Assembly (NCBI RefSeq): GCF_003390845.1
Contig: NZ_QMEK01000004.1
Coordinates: 248,001 to 312,000, forward strand
From: Tropicimonas sp. IMCC34043
Lineage (GTDB): Bacteria; Pseudomonadota; Alphaproteobacteria; Rhodobacterales; Rhodobacteraceae
DNA: 64,000 bases
Direction: 5' to 3'
How positions within the stretch are numbered: the stretch's first letter is position 1; each line of letters opens with the position of its first letter. Positions 1-10,242 of the stretch are shown here, in pieces. The notes under the pieces are model-generated. The model saw nothing but the letters and a program-made list of their open reading frames with translations, made no database searches and was not told the DNA's origin. Made by a program: the position numbers and the translations under genes.

Positions 1-539
1 GGTCCGAACTGTCGACCATGACGATTTCCTACGGTCACGGGCTATCTGTCAGCCCGGTGCATCTAGCCGCGGCCTACGCCTCGGTCCTGAACGGCGGCAC
101 ACGGGTGCGCCCGACACTGCTGAAACAGACCGGGCCGCAGTATGGCGAACGGGTGGTCAGCGAGCGCAACAGCGCGGAGGTGCGCAAGATGATGCGCGCG
201 GTTGTCACCCGCGGCACCGCAAGCTTTGGCGAGGTCAAAGGCTATTCGGTGGCCGGCAAGACCGGCTCCGCCGACAAACCCAAACCCCGCGGCGGGTATT
301 ACAAGGACAAGGTCATCGCGACCTTCGCCAGCGTCTTCCCCTCGGAGGACCCGCGCTATGTGATGATCCTGACCCTCGACGAGCCGACCGAAACCTCGGG
401 ATCGATCCCGCGCCGCACCGCGGGCTGGACGGCGGTGCCTGTTGCGGCTGAAATGATCCGGCGCACGGCGCCGCTGCTGGGGCTGCGACCACAGGTTGAA
501 ACCGGGCCGATCGTTGCGTCCTTCCGGACGTCGAATTGA
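1..539 (+). CDS. ftsI: Peptidoglycan D,D-transpeptidase FtsI (PBP3), 3' part
   Basis: Septal cross-linking transpeptidase of the divisome, anchored in the inner membrane with its catalytic domain in the periplasm. Only the last ~178 codons are present; the frame is open to the left edge. The third active-site motif is visible as VAGKTGSADK (the KTG box, about 80 residues after the first in-frame Met at 18). The SxxK and SxN motifs lie outside the window. The chain ends about 90 residues after KTG, as in alphaproteobacterial FtsI. It is followed by murE after ~100 bases, the normal dcw order. Identification rests on the KTG context, flanking pattern and gene order. Confidence 0.9.
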   Translation, partial: SELSTMTISYGHGLSVSPVHLAAAYASVLNGGTRVRPTLLKQTGPQYGERVVSERNSAEVRKMMRAVVTRGTASFGEVKGYSVAGKTGSADKPKPRGGYYKDKVIATFASVFPSEDPRYVMILTLDEPTETSGSIPRRTAGWTAVPVAAEMIRRTAPLLGLRPQVETGPIVASFRTSN

Positions 540-640
540 CTTGCGGAGCCGGTTGCGAACTGGCTTCAAAGGGGTGTGATGGCGTCGCCGCGGCAATGCG
601 CGACGCTCGCGAGAGAGACCCGAAAAGGGGGTATTGAGCC

Positions 641-2128
641 ATGAGCACCGGAGCTTGCAGATATTTGGCCGACCTCGGCCTGACCGCCAAGGGGGGGGAC
701 AGCGCCCGCATCCTCGGGCTTGCCGTCGACAGCCGCGAGGTCGGGCCCGGCTACCTGTTCGCCGCCTTGCCGGGCACCCGCGTGCATGGCGCCGAATTCA
801 TCAAATACGCCCTTCGCATGGGGGCCTCGGCGATCCTGACGGACGCAGAGGGTGCCCGCATCGCGTCGCGGGACCTGGCCGCGGGCGATGCGGCGCTGGT
901 CGTGGTCGAGGATCCGCGCTCGGCGCTGGCCGGCGCGGCGGCGCTGTGGTTCGCCGCCCAGCCCGACGTCATGGTCGCTGTCACCGGCACCAACGGCAAA
1001 ACCTCGGTTGCGAGCTTCACCCGCCAGATCTGGGGGGCCATGGGCCTGTCGGCGATCAATCTCGGCACCACAGGGATCGAAGGCGCGTGGGAGGCACCGC
1101 TTGCCCACACCACGCCCGAACCGATCACGCTGCACCGGGCGCTGGCCGAGGCGGTGGCCAATGGCGTGACCCACGCCGCGATGGAGGCCTCGTCCCACGG
1201 GCTGTCCCAGCGACGGCTCGACGGGATCCGGCTGGCGGCTGCGGGGTTCACCAACCTCACGCAGGACCACCTCGACTATCACCATGATCTGGCAGAGTAT
1301 TTCAATGCCAAGGCAGAGTTGTTCCGCAGCGTTCTGGGCGAGGATGGCGTGGCTGTCGTGCAGGTCGATACCGGCCCCGGCAAGCGGATGGCAGAGCTTG
1401 TCGATGACCTTGGGCAGGAACTGATCCGGGTCGGCCGATCCGAGACCTGCCATCTGAGGATCCTTGGTCTGCGGTTCGACAGTACCGGTCAGGACCTGCG
1501 GTTCTCGTGGAACGGCGCGGTCCGGCAGGTCCGGCTCGAATTGATCGGCGGCTTCCAGTCCGAGAACGTCATGCTCGCGGCGGGGCTTGTCATCGGGTCG
1601 GGCAGCGACCCGGTCGAGGTGTTCAATGCCCTGCCACAGATCCGCGGCGTGCGCGGCCGCATGCAGCTTGCCGCGCGGCGCGACAACAGTGCCTCGGTCT
1701 TTGTCGATTACGCCCACACCCCCGATGCGCTGGCGACCGCGCTGCAGGCGCTGCGCCCGCATGTCATGGGCCGGCTGATCTGTGTCTTCGGCGCGGGCGG
1801 CGACCGGGATCGCGGCAAGCGGCCTTTGATGGGGCAGGCCGTCGCCGCACACGCCGATGTCGCCTTCGTCACCGACGACAATCCGCGCAGCGAGGATCCG
1901 GCCGAGATCCGCCGCGCGGTGCTTGAAGGCTGCCCCGATGCGACCGAGATCGCCGACCGGGCCGAGGCGATTCTGCGCGGCGTCGATGCGCTGGAGCCCG
2001 GCGACGCACTGCTGATCGCCGGCAAGGGCCACGAAACCGGGCAGACCGTTGGCGACACCGTCTATCCCTTCGATGATGTGGAACAGGCCAGCGTCGCAGT
2101 GGCAGCGCTTGACGGGCATCTGACATGA
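641..2128 (+). CDS. murE: UDP-MurNAc-L-Ala-D-Glu:meso-diaminopimelate ligase MurE
   Basis: Cytoplasmic ATP-dependent ligase that adds the third stem-peptide residue. The 495-residue protein has the Mur ligase layout: N-terminal UDP-binding domain, central ATPase domain with P-loop GTNGKTS near residue 115, HTTPEP and the DHLDYH region, and a C-terminal domain with DDNPRSEDP near residue 413. DNPR is the signature for meso-diaminopimelate rather than lysine. The ATG at 641 follows a purine-rich AAAGGGGG stretch. The stop overlaps the murF start by 4 bases (ATGA), implying translational coupling. Length and motifs match the family well. Confidence 0.97.
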   Translation: MSTGACRYLADLGLTAKGGDSARILGLAVDSREVGPGYLFAALPGTRVHGAEFIKYALRMGASAILTDAEGARIASRDLAAGDAALVVVEDPRSALAGAAALWFAAQPDVMVAVTGTNGKTSVASFTRQIWGAMGLSAINLGTTGIEGAWEAPLAHTTPEPITLHRALAEAVANGVTHAAMEASSHGLSQRRLDGIRLAAAGFTNLTQDHLDYHHDLAEYFNAKAELFRSVLGEDGVAVVQVDTGPGKRMAELVDDLGQELIRVGRSETCHLRILGLRFDSTGQDLRFSWNGAVRQVRLELIGGFQSENVMLAAGLVIGSGSDPVEVFNALPQIRGVRGRMQLAARRDNSASVFVDYAHTPDALATALQALRPHVMGRLICVFGAGGDRDRGKRPLMGQAVAAHADVAFVTDDNPRSEDPAEIRRAVLEGCPDATEIADRAEAILRGVDALEPGDALLIAGKGHETGQTVGDTVYPFDDVEQASVAVAALDGHLT

Positions 2129-3576
2129 GCGTGCTCTGGACGGCCGGGGATGCGGCCGCAGCGACGGCCGGCCGGGCCACGGCGCCCTGGCAGGCGACCG
2201 CCGTGTCGATCGACAGCCGGTCCATCGAGCGCGGTGCGCTGTTCGTCGCCCTGAGGGATGTCCGCGACGGTCACGATTTCGTCGCCGATGCTCTGGCAAA
2301 GGGCGCCTCTGCTGCCCTGGTCGACCATGTGCCCGAGGGCGTGGCCCCGGATGCGCCGCTGCTGATCGTGCCGGACGTTCTGAAGGGACTGGAGGATCTG
2401 GGACGCGCCGCCCGGGCGCGGACGCGGGCCAAGGTCATCGGCATCACCGGTTCGGTCGGCAAGACCTCGACCAAGGAGATGCTGCGCGCGATCCTTGGCG
2501 GCCAGGGTAGGGTTCATGCCGCCGAGAAAAGCTATAACAACCACTGGGGCGTGCCGCTGACGCTGGCGCGGATGCCGCAGGACACCGATTTCGCGGTGAT
2601 CGAGATCGGCATGAACCACCCGGGCGAAATCGCCCCGCTGGCGCGGCTTGCCGATCTCGATGCCGCGGTGGTGACCATCGTGGCCGCCGCGCACCTTGCC
2701 GCCTTCGAGGGGATCGAGGGCATCGCGCGAGAGAAGGCGGCGATCTTCGAGGGGCTGCGCCCCGGCGGGATTGCGGTGCTGAATGCCGATATTCCGACCG
2801 CAGGGATCCTGTTCGACACCGCCCGCGCACACGGCGCCCGCGTCTTCGGCTTCGGCGCGGCGGGCGAGCAGGCGATTCTGGTCAGTGCCTCGGTTGTCGG
2901 CTGTCAGACCGTGGTGGAGGCAGAGTTCCGGTTCGACCCGGACGGCCCCGCTCAGCGCGCGCTGTTCAAGCTTGCCTCGCCGGGGCGGCATTTTGCCATG
3001 AACGGGCTGGCCGCGCTGACCGTGGCACTGGCCTGTGGCGCCGACCTTGCGCTGGCGACGGGCGATCTGGGCCGGTGGAAGCCGGTCGATGGGCGCGGCC
3101 TGCGCCAGCAGGTCCGGCTTGACGTGGTCGACGACCGGCAGACCATCGACCTGCTCGACGACAGCTATAACGCCAACCCGGCCTCGGTCGGTGCGGCGCT
3201 TGACATGCTGGCGGCGACCGAGCCGCACGACGGTGTCGGGCGCGTCGCCAAGGGCCGGCGCATCGCCATTCTTGGCGACATGCTGGAACTTGGCCCGCAG
3301 GAGCAGGCGTTGCACGAGGCGCTGGTCGACCACCCGGCGCTGGCATCCATCGATGTGATCCATTGCGTCGGCGATCGCGCCCGCTGGCTTTGGGACGTGC
3401 TGCCACGCGAGCGTCGCGGGCTCTGGACCGAGGACAGCGCCGGGATGGCGCGCCATGTTCACGGCATCCTCGACGCCGGCGACATCGTGCTGGTCAAGGG
3501 GTCTCTCGGCATCCGTCTTGCGCGGGTCGTTGACGCCATCCGCAAACTCGGCCAATCGGTGCCGGATGATATCTGA
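2125..3576 (+). CDS. murF: UDP-MurNAc-tripeptide:D-Ala-D-Ala ligase MurF
   Basis: Cytoplasmic ligase that completes the UDP-MurNAc-pentapeptide by adding D-Ala-D-Ala. The 483-residue chain shows the P-loop GSVGKTSTKE near residue 108, the following AEKSYNNHWGVPLTL block typical of MurF, the IEIGMNHPGEI strand, and DDSYNANPASV in the C-terminal domain. The start overlaps the murE stop by 4 bases. The next gene, mraY, begins 12 bases after the stop, so murE-murF-mraY are almost certainly cotranscribed. Confidence 0.97.
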   Translation: MSVLWTAGDAAAATAGRATAPWQATAVSIDSRSIERGALFVALRDVRDGHDFVADALAKGASAALVDHVPEGVAPDAPLLIVPDVLKGLEDLGRAARARTRAKVIGITGSVGKTSTKEMLRAILGGQGRVHAAEKSYNNHWGVPLTLARMPQDTDFAVIEIGMNHPGEIAPLARLADLDAAVVTIVAAAHLAAFEGIEGIAREKAAIFEGLRPGGIAVLNADIPTAGILFDTARAHGARVFGFGAAGEQAILVSASVVGCQTVVEAEFRFDPDGPAQRALFKLASPGRHFAMNGLAALTVALACGADLALATGDLGRWKPVDGRGLRQQVRLDVVDDRQTIDLLDDSYNANPASVGAALDMLAATEPHDGVGRVAKGRRIAILGDMLELGPQEQALHEALVDHPALASIDVIHCVGDRARWLWDVLPRERRGLWTEDSAGMARHVHGILDAGDIVLVKGSLGIRLARVVDAIRKLGQSVPDDI

Positions 3577-3588
3577 GGGACGGGCAGG

Positions 3589-4671
3589 ATGCTCTATTGG
3601 CTCACGAACTTCACGGACGGCGGAGGTTTTTTCAACCTTTTCCGATACATAACATTTCGTAGCGGTGGCGCGTTCTTCACTGCCCTGATCTTCGGATTCC
3701 TGTTCGGCCGGCCGCTGATCGACCTTTTGCGGCGCAAGCAGGGCAAGGGCCAGCCGATCCGCACCGATGGGCCCGAGGGGCATTTCGCCAAGGTCGGCAC
3801 CCCGACCATGGGCGGGGTTCTGATCCTTGGTGCGCTCGTGGTCTCGACGCTTCTGTGGGCGCGGCTCGATACGCCCTTCGTCTGGATCGTGCTGTTCGTC
3901 ACCATGGGCTTTGGCGCGATCGGCTTTGCCGACGACTATGCCAAGGTGTCAAAACACACCACGGCCGGCGTTTCGGGGAAGGTCCGGATGCTGGTCGGCG
4001 TCCTGATTGCCGCGGCCGCGAGTGCGGCGGCCGCCTATTTTCATCCGCCCGAGCTGACCGGTCAGCTGACGCTGCCGGTCTTCAAGGCCGCCTTCATCAA
4101 CCTCGGCCTGTTCTATGTGCCGTTCTCGGTGGTGGTGATCGTCGGCGCGGCGAATGCCGTCAACCTGACCGACGGGCTTGACGGGCTGGCCATCATGCCG
4201 GTGATGATCGCCGCCGCGACGCTGGGGGTGATCGCCTATGCCGTGGGCCGGGTCGATTTCGCGACCTACCTCGAGGTGCCCTATGTGCCCGGCACCGGCG
4301 AGTTGCTGGTGTTCGTCGCAGGGCTGATCGGCGGCGGGCTGGGGTTCTTGTGGTACAACGCGCCGCCCGCGGCGGTGTTCATGGGCGACACCGGCTCGCT
4401 GGCACTCGGCGGTGCGCTTGGCGCCATTGCCGTGGTGACAAAGCACGAGATCGTTCTGGCCATCGTTGGCGGGCTGTTCGTGGTCGAGGCGCTGTCGGTC
4501 ATCATCCAGGTCGCCTATTTCAAGAGCACCGGCAAGCGCGTGTTCCTGATGGCGCCGATCCATCACCATTTCGAAAAGCGCGGCTGGGCCGAGCCACAGA
4601 TCGTGATCCGGTTCTGGATCATATCGCTGATCCTGGGGCTTGTCGGCCTGGCCACGCTGAAGGTGCGCTGA
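3589..4671 (+). CDS. mraY: Phospho-MurNAc-pentapeptide translocase MraY
   Basis: Polytopic inner-membrane enzyme that transfers phospho-MurNAc-pentapeptide to undecaprenyl phosphate, forming lipid I. The 360 residues contain about ten hydrophobic segments and the family signatures: GTPTMGG near residue 68, the paired aspartates in FADDYAKV near 115, [10 protein letters not shown] near 191, and [13 protein letters not shown] near 327 with the histidine cluster. All presumed catalytic residues are present. It starts 12 bases after murF. About 100 bases without a gene separate it from murD. Confidence 0.97.
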   Translation: MLYWLTNFTDGGGFFNLFRYITFRSGGAFFTALIFGFLFGRPLIDLLRRKQGKGQPIRTDGPEGHFAKVGTPTMGGVLILGALVVSTLLWARLDTPFVWIVLFVTMGFGAIGFADDYAKVSKHTTAGVSGKVRMLVGVLIAAAASAAAAYFHPPELTGQLTLPVFKAAFINLGLFYVPFSVVVIVGAANAVNLTDGLDGLAIMPVMIAAATLGVIAYAVGRVDFATYLEVPYVPGTGELLVFVAGLIGGGLGFLWYNAPPAAVFMGDTGSLALGGALGAIAVVTKHEIVLAIVGGLFVVEALSVIIQVAYFKSTGKRVFLMAPIHHHFEKRGWAEPQIVIRFWIISLILGLVGLATLKVR

Positions 4672-4772
4672 GGCACGACAGCGACCGGGGACAAGGACTG
4701 TCTGTGGCCACGGCTGTACCCGGCTTGGCGGCGTGATAGGACGCGGCAAGGTGTGATCGAAAAGGAGCAGCG

Positions 4773-6179
4773 ATGATCCCGGTGAGAGGACTTGACGGCG
4801 AGAAGGTCGTTATTCTGGGTCTGGGCCGCTCTGGCCTGACCGCGGCGCGGGCGATCCTGGCAGGCGGTGGCGAGCCGCTGTGCTGGGATGACGGTGCGGC
4901 CGGGCGCGAGCGGGCCGAGGCCGAGGGCTTCGCGCTGGTCGATCCGACCCGTGCCGGCGCGCTCGCGGGCGTGTCGCTTCTGGTGACATCGCCCGGCATC
5001 CCGCATCTCTATCCCGCGCCGCATCCTGCGATCGCGGCCGCCCTCAAGGCGGGCGTGCCGGTCGACAACGACATCGGCCTGTTCTTCCGCTCGGTCGCGG
5101 CCGATGACTGGGACACGATGGACAAGATCCCGCGCGTCGTCGCGGTCACCGGATCGAACGGCAAATCGACCACCTCGGCGCTGATTGCCCACCTGCTGGC
5201 CGAAGCCGGCCGTCCGGTGCAGCTTGCCGGCAATATCGGTCGTGGCGTGCTCGATATCGATCCGCCCGAAGAGGGCGGGGTCGTGGTGCTGGAGCTCAGC
5301 TCCTACCAGACCGAGCTGGCGCGCGCGCTGACCCCCGATATCGCCGTCTTCACCAATCTCTCGCCCGACCACCTCGACCGGCACGGCGGTTATGGCGGCT
5401 ATTTCGCGGCCAAGCGGCGGCTGTTTGCCGAAGGCGGCCCGGACCGCGCCGTCATCGGTGTCGACGAGGCCGAGGGGCAGTTCCTGGCCGACCAGATGGG
5501 CGAGGGGCTGGCCGACGACCGGGTGATCCGGGTGTCGGCGGGGCAGAAACTCGACGGGCCCGGCTGGTCGGTGTTCGCCCGCAAGGGGTTTCTGGCCGAA
5601 TACCGCAAGGGCCGGCAGGTCGCCTCGATCGACCTGCGCGGGATCAAGGGTCTGCCGGGCGCCCACAACCATCAGAACGCCTGCGCGGCCTATGCGGTCG
5701 CGCGCACGCTTGGCGCGGCGCCGCGGCTGGTCGAGGCCGGGCTGCACAGCTTTGCCGGGCTGCCGCACCGGTCGCAACTGGTGGCCGAGGCGGCCGGCGT
5801 GCGCTTTGTCAACGACAGCAAGGCGACCAATGTCGACAGCGCGGCAAAGGCCCTGCAGGCCTTCGATCGCATTCGCTGGATCTGTGGCGGGCTTGAGAAG
5901 GAGGGCGGGCTTGCAGGTCTGCACCCCTATCTGGGGCAGGTCGCGCGCGCCTATGTGATCGGGCGGGAGGCCGAGCATTTCGCGCTGGGACTGGGCGCGG
6001 GAGTTGCAACCGAGATCTGCGGGACGATGGAGCGGGCGGTGGCGCGCGCGGTCGAGGATGCAGCGCCGGGCGAGACGGTGTTGCTGGCCCCGGCGGCGGC
6101 AAGTTTCGATCAATACGACAGCTTCGAGCGGCGGGGCGAAGATTTCGTCGCCCGGGTCAGGGCGCTGATCGGGGCGTGA
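4773..6179 (+). CDS. murD: UDP-MurNAc-L-alanine:D-glutamate ligase MurD
   Basis: Cytoplasmic ATP-dependent ligase that adds D-glutamate as the second stem residue. The 468-residue protein begins with an N-terminal nucleotide-binding fold ([13 protein letters not shown]), carries the P-loop TGSNGKST near residue 126, ELSSYQTE, the [11 protein letters not shown] block, and a C-terminal NDSKATN and GGLEK motif. An AAGGAG sequence lies 7 bases before the ATG. It is the last gene of the first co-directional run; the next gene is antisense. A two-hairpin terminator-like element follows its stop by 34 bases. Confidence 0.97.
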   Translation: MIPVRGLDGEKVVILGLGRSGLTAARAILAGGGEPLCWDDGAAGRERAEAEGFALVDPTRAGALAGVSLLVTSPGIPHLYPAPHPAIAAALKAGVPVDNDIGLFFRSVAADDWDTMDKIPRVVAVTGSNGKSTTSALIAHLLAEAGRPVQLAGNIGRGVLDIDPPEEGGVVVLELSSYQTELARALTPDIAVFTNLSPDHLDRHGGYGGYFAAKRRLFAEGGPDRAVIGVDEAEGQFLADQMGEGLADDRVIRVSAGQKLDGPGWSVFARKGFLAEYRKGRQVASIDLRGIKGLPGAHNHQNACAAYAVARTLGAAPRLVEAGLHSFAGLPHRSQLVAEAAGVRFVNDSKATNVDSAAKALQAFDRIRWICGGLEKEGGLAGLHPYLGQVARAYVIGREAEHFALGLGAGVATEICGTMERAVARAVEDAAPGETVLLAPAAASFDQYDSFERRGEDFVARVRALIGA

Positions 6180-6213
6180 GGCGTCCGACGGCGGTTTTGC
6201 CGGCGCTGTGGTC

Positions 6214-6275
6214 GGGGGCGCTGCCCCCGTCGCGGCGGGCCGCGACTCCCCCGAGGTATTTTCGCCAAGAAGAAG
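6214..6275 (+). repeat. 3'-end hairpin element, copy A (terminator-like repeat)
   Basis: Directly after murD there is a 6-bp stem GGGGGC/GCCCCC with a GCT loop (6214-6228), then a second stem CGCGGC/GCCGCG (6231-6244), then a conserved tail CCCCGAGGTATTTT followed by AAGAAGAAG (6249-6275). The same first hairpin and tail occur in the same orientation relative to the upstream gene at 22192-22235 on the minus strand. The stem followed by a TATTTT tract suggests an intrinsic terminator carried as a dispersed repeat. Copy A has the extra second hairpin. Confidence 0.6.
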
Positions 6276-6331
6276 AGCTTGGCGGGCGCGAGGGTTTGCG
6301 GGCCGGTGCCGGAGCTTGAATGGTGCGGGGG

Positions 6332-7519
6332 TCAGGCGCTGGCGATTGCCGTGCCGGCGGCCCAGCCCGAGGACCAGGCCCACTGGAAGTTGTAGCCGCC
6401 GAGCCATCCCGTGACATCGACGCATTCGCCGATGAAATAGAGCCCCGGCACTGCGCGGCATTCCATGGTGCGGGCGGAAAGGGCGCCGGTATCGATGCCG
6501 CCCAGCGTCACTTCGGCGGTGCGATAGCCTTCGCTGCCGGTGGGGGTGAGGCGCCAGGCCGATATCCGTTGGTTCAGGGCGGCGAGGGCTGTATCGGACT
6601 GGTCCGCGAGGTTGCCCGAAAGCCCGCTGTCCGCGACGATCTGCGTGGCAAGGCGGACGGGCAGGTGGGCGCCAAGCGCGCGGGCCAGCGACTGCCGGCC
6701 GTGCCGGGACCGTTCGGCGGCCAGAGCGGCTGCAACGTCGGTTCCGGGCGCGAGGTCGATCTCGATCGCATCGCCCTCGCGCCAGCAGGTCGAGATCTGC
6801 AGGATCGCCGGCCCCGACAGGCCGCGGTGGGTGAAGAGCAGCGCCTCGCGGAAGCTTTCGCCATTGCAGGTGACCCGGGCCTCGGTCGCGATGCCGGCAA
6901 GCGCGCGCAACTGGTCCAGCACGGGTCCGCCGAAGGTCAACGGCACCAGCGCGGGCCGCGTTTCGGTCACCGGAATGTCGAACTGCGCGGCGATGCGATA
7001 GCCGAACCCGCTGGCCCCCATCTTCGGGATCGACTTGCCGCCCGTCGCGACCACCAGCCGCCGCGCCGCGACCCCGATGTCCCGACCGTTTCGCCGCAGG
7101 GTGACGGCAAAGCCCCCGTCCGCGCGCGCGATCTCGACCACCTCGGTCTGCAGCCACAGGTCGGCGCCGGCCGCGGCCATTTCATCGAGCAGCATCTGCA
7201 CGATCTGCCGGGCCGAGCCGTCGCAGAACAACTGTCCGAGGGTCTTTTCATGCCAGGCGATGCCATGGCGGGCGACGAGGTCGAGGAAATCCCACTGGGT
7301 ATAGCGGCTGAGGGCGGATTTGCAGAAATGCGGGTTCTGGCCGAAGAAATTCTCCGCAGACGTGCCGATATTGGTGAAGTTGCACCGCCCGCCGCCGGAT
7401 ATGCGGATCTTTTCCCCGGCGGCCTCGGCATGGTCGATCACGAGGCAGCGCCCGCCGGCGTGGGCTGCGCACATCAGGCCCGCGGCCCCGGCACCAAGGA
7501 TCAGCGTGTCGATCTGCAT
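6332..7519 (-). CDS. HI0933/BaiN-family NAD(P)/FAD-dependent oxidoreductase
   Basis: Predicted cytosolic flavoprotein of the HI0933 family; its substrate is not known. The 395 residues start with a Rossmann dinucleotide-binding motif (GAGAAGLMCA, residues ~8-17), followed by the family hallmark ISGGGRCNFTN, an ATGGKSIPKMG segment, the RGLSGPAIL block, and a C-terminal GGYNFQWAWSSG that closes the FAD site. The ATG at 7519 was chosen because it directly precedes the Rossmann fold; longer upstream frames only add arginine-rich filler. It sits on the opposite strand inside the dcw cluster, between murD and ftsW, and must have its own promoter. Confidence 0.88.
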   Translation of the reverse strand: MQIDTLILGAGAAGLMCAAHAGGRCLVIDHAEAAGEKIRISGGGRCNFTNIGTSAENFFGQNPHFCKSALSRYTQWDFLDLVARHGIAWHEKTLGQLFCDGSARQIVQMLLDEMAAAGADLWLQTEVVEIARADGGFAVTLRRNGRDIGVAARRLVVATGGKSIPKMGASGFGYRIAAQFDIPVTETRPALVPLTFGGPVLDQLRALAGIATEARVTCNGESFREALLFTHRGLSGPAILQISTCWREGDAIEIDLAPGTDVAAALAAERSRHGRQSLARALGAHLPVRLATQIVADSGLSGNLADQSDTALAALNQRISAWRLTPTGSEGYRTAEVTLGGIDTGALSARTMECRAVPGLYFIGECVDVTGWLGGYNFQWAWSSGWAAGTAIASA

Positions 7520-7808
7520 GAGGACCCATGACCATGGGCGGCGGCCGGGCGCAAGGGTAACCGGATTCGGGATCTGCCGGGGCGCTGAGGATCGGGCAAT
7601 CGGTCCCGGAACGGGTGCCGGCCTGCGGTGCCATTGCGACATCGACCGCCTGCGGGTTTGCCGCCGGCCCGTGCCCGCAGCGTCACCTTGCCGGGACCTC
7701 GCAGGCGCGACGCGTGTCATTATTTCTGGCCAGATCCCGCCGATGCGTCTACACTTTGCCACAGATCCGGACAAACCGGACTTCGACAGGCAGAGTAGCG
7801 GTATCCCC

Positions 7809-8975
7809 ATGACAGAAATGGTCTATGGAATCGCGCCCGCACGTTCGGGCGATCCGGTTCTTCCTCGCTGGTGGCGTACGGTCGACAAGTGGACCATGTC
7901 GGCGATCCTTCTCCTTTTCGGCATCGGGCTGTTGCTGGGGCTGGCGGCCTCGCCGCCGCTTGCTGCCCGCAACGGGTTGCAATCCTTCCACTATGTCGAG
8001 CGGCAGCTGTTCTTTGGCGGGCTTGCCATGGTGACCATGATGCTGGTGTCGATGATGTCGCCGGTGATGGTGCGCCGGCTTGCGGTCCTGGGGTTCGCCG
8101 TTTCCTTCGTCGCGCTGGCCTTGCTGCCGATGTTCGGCACGGATTTCGGCAAGGGTGCGGTGCGGTGGTATTCCTTCGGGTTCGCCTCGGTCCAGCCGTC
8201 CGAGTTTCTCAAGCCCGCCTTCGTGGTGCTGAGCGCCTGGCTGATGGCGGCGAGCCAGGAGGTCGGCGGACCTCCGGGCAAGGCGCTGTCCTTTGTCATG
8301 GCAATCACCATCGTGGGGCTGCTTGCGATGCAGCCGGACTTTGGCCAGGCGGCGCTGATGCTGTTTGCCTGGGGGGTGATGTATTTCGTCGCCGGGGCGC
8401 CGGTGATGATTCTGACCACGATTGCGGGCGGTGTCGTCGGCTTCGGCGTTCTCGCCTACAACTCCTCCGAGCACTTTGCCCGCCGCATCGACGGCTTCCT
8501 GTCGGCCGAAATCGACCCGAGGACCCAGATCGGATATGCGACGAACGCGATCCAGGAGGGCGGCTATTTCGGCGTTGGCGTCGGCGAGGGCCAGGTGAAA
8601 TGGTCGCTGCCCGATGCCCATACCGATTTCATCATTGCGGTCGCGGCCGAGGAATATGGCCTGATCCTGGTGATGCTGATCATCCTTCTGTTCACCGTCA
8701 TCGTCATGCGCTCGCTGTTTCGGCTGATGAAGGAACGCGACCCGTTCATCCGGCTTGCCGGCACCGGGCTTGCCTGCATGTTCGGCGTGCAGGCGATGAT
8801 CAACATGGGCGTTGCGGTGCGGCTGCTGCCGGCCAAGGGCATGACGCTGCCCTTCGTCAGCTATGGCGGCTCGTCGCTGATCGCGGGCGGCATTGCCGTC
8901 GGCATGTTGCTGGCCTTTACCCGCACCCGCCCGCAGGGCGAGATCGCCGATATCTTCCGGCGGCGGGGACATTGA
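7809..8975 (+). CDS. ftsW: Septal peptidoglycan glycosyltransferase FtsW
   Basis: SEDS-family integral membrane protein that polymerises septal glycan strands together with FtsI. The 388 residues form about ten membrane segments. SEDS signatures are visible: [20 protein letters not shown] near residue 115, the conserved [13 protein letters not shown] segment in the periplasmic loop region, and the C-terminal [12 protein letters not shown]. The ATG at 7809 starts the natural N-terminus (MTEMVYG) before a cytoplasmic stretch and the first membrane helix. The HI0933-type gene diverges upstream, so a promoter probably lies between 7520 and 7808. Confidence 0.96.
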   Translation: MTEMVYGIAPARSGDPVLPRWWRTVDKWTMSAILLLFGIGLLLGLAASPPLAARNGLQSFHYVERQLFFGGLAMVTMMLVSMMSPVMVRRLAVLGFAVSFVALALLPMFGTDFGKGAVRWYSFGFASVQPSEFLKPAFVVLSAWLMAASQEVGGPPGKALSFVMAITIVGLLAMQPDFGQAALMLFAWGVMYFVAGAPVMILTTIAGGVVGFGVLAYNSSEHFARRIDGFLSAEIDPRTQIGYATNAIQEGGYFGVGVGEGQVKWSLPDAHTDFIIAVAAEEYGLILVMLIILLFTVIVMRSLFRLMKERDPFIRLAGTGLACMFGVQAMINMGVAVRLLPAKGMTLPFVSYGGSSLIAGGIAVGMLLAFTRTRPQGEIADIFRRRGH

Positions 8976-9081
8976 TGCAGGACCGGGGGGATGTGGCAGA
9001 TCTGTCGCCGCCCCGGTTGAGACTGGACGAGGTGAGCCGGGGCGCCCGGGGTGGCGTTGGTTTCGGGATTGGAGGCAGTTC

Positions 9082-10242
9082 GTGGGTGACCAGCCCCTGT
9101 TGTTGATTGCGGCCGGCGGGACCGGCGGGCACATGTTTCCGGCCCAGGCGCTGGCCGAGGCGATGCTCGCCCGCGGCTGGCGGGTCAGGCTTTCGACCGA
9201 TGCCCGCGGCGCGCGCTATGCCGGCGGCTTTCCCGAGGGGGTCGAGATACAGCGCATTGCCTCGGCCACCTTCGCCCGCGGCGGCGTGCTGGCCAAGGCG
9301 CTGGTGCCATTCCGGCTGCTCGCTGGCGTGGCGGCGGCCAAGCTGCGGATGCTGTTCGACCGGCCGGCGATCATGGTAGGCTTCGGCGGTTATCCGACGA
9401 TCCCTGCGATGACCGCGGCGTGGATCCTGCGGGTTCCGCGGATGATACATGAACAGAACGGCGTGCTGGGCCGGGTCAACCGGATCTTTGCGCCCCGCGT
9501 CGATGCCGTCGCCTGCGGCACTTGGCCGACCGACCTGCCCGAGGGGGTGCGCGGCGCCCACACCGGCAATCCGGTGCGCGCAAGCGTCATGGCGCGGGCC
9601 GGCGCGCCCTATATTCCGCCCGGCGACTATCCGATGCAGATCCTGGTGATCGGTGGCAGTCAGGGCGCGCGGATCCTTTCGGATGTCGTCCCCCCCGCCA
9701 TTGCGGCTTTGCCGCTCGACATGCTGGCGCGCCTGCGCGTCGCCCATCAGGCCCGCGGCGAGGACGAGGAACGGGTGACCCGATTCTATGCAGACCATGG
9801 CGTCAATGCCGAGGTGCAGCCGTTCTTCGACGATGTTCCGCGGCGGATGACCGAGGCGCAACTCGTGATATCGCGCTCGGGGGCGTCTTCGGTTGCGGAC
9901 ATCAGCGCCATTGGTCGGCCTGCGATTCTGGTGCCTTACGCCGCCGCCGCGGGCGATCACCAGACCGCCAATGCCCGCGGTCTGGACGAGGCAGGGGCCG
10001 CGCTGGTGGTGCCTGAATCCGCCCTTGAAGTAGAGGCGCTCTCCGGGCAGATAGCCACGATCCTGACAGAGCCCGACTGTGCCGCCGCCATGGCGCGTGC
10101 GGCGCTGTCTCAGGGGCGCCCCGATGCTACCGAAAGACTGGTCGAGATGGTCGAAGAACTGTCCGGCATTACCCCGAAGAGGCAGAGCAGAGATGATGGA
10201 CGGAAGCACGCTGATGAACGCGGTCACGAAACTTCCCACTGA
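9082..10242 (+). CDS. murG: Lipid II synthase MurG (GlcNAc transferase)
   Basis: Membrane-associated GT28 glycosyltransferase that adds GlcNAc to lipid I. The N-terminal motif [10 protein letters not shown] lies right after the start; [26 protein letters not shown] and [10 protein letters not shown] follow in family order. The start is GTG at 9082, with GGAGG 6 bases upstream, which gives 386 residues; starts further upstream lie in sequence without MurG similarity. The last 29 bases overlap the chosen murC start, and the final residues (basic and His-rich) have no clear family counterpart. Confidence 0.95.
   Translation: MGDQPLLLIAAGGTGGHMFPAQALAEAMLARGWRVRLSTDARGARYAGGFPEGVEIQRIASATFARGGVLAKALVPFRLLAGVAAAKLRMLFDRPAIMVGFGGYPTIPAMTAAWILRVPRMIHEQNGVLGRVNRIFAPRVDAVACGTWPTDLPEGVRGAHTGNPVRASVMARAGAPYIPPGDYPMQILVIGGSQGARILSDVVPPAIAALPLDMLARLRVAHQARGEDEERVTRFYADHGVNAEVQPFFDDVPRRMTEAQLVISRSGASSVADISAIGRPAILVPYAAAAGDHQTANARGLDEAGAALVVPESALEVEALSGQIATILTEPDCAAAMARAALSQGRPDATERLVEMVEELSGITPKRQSRDDGRKHADERGHETSH

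Noticed and set aside
4563-7157. Very long open frame antisense to mraY, murD and the flavoprotein gene
   Set aside because: It is a shadow of GC-rich codon use; the overlapped genes have full family motifs and the antisense product is Arg/Gly/His-rich without domains.
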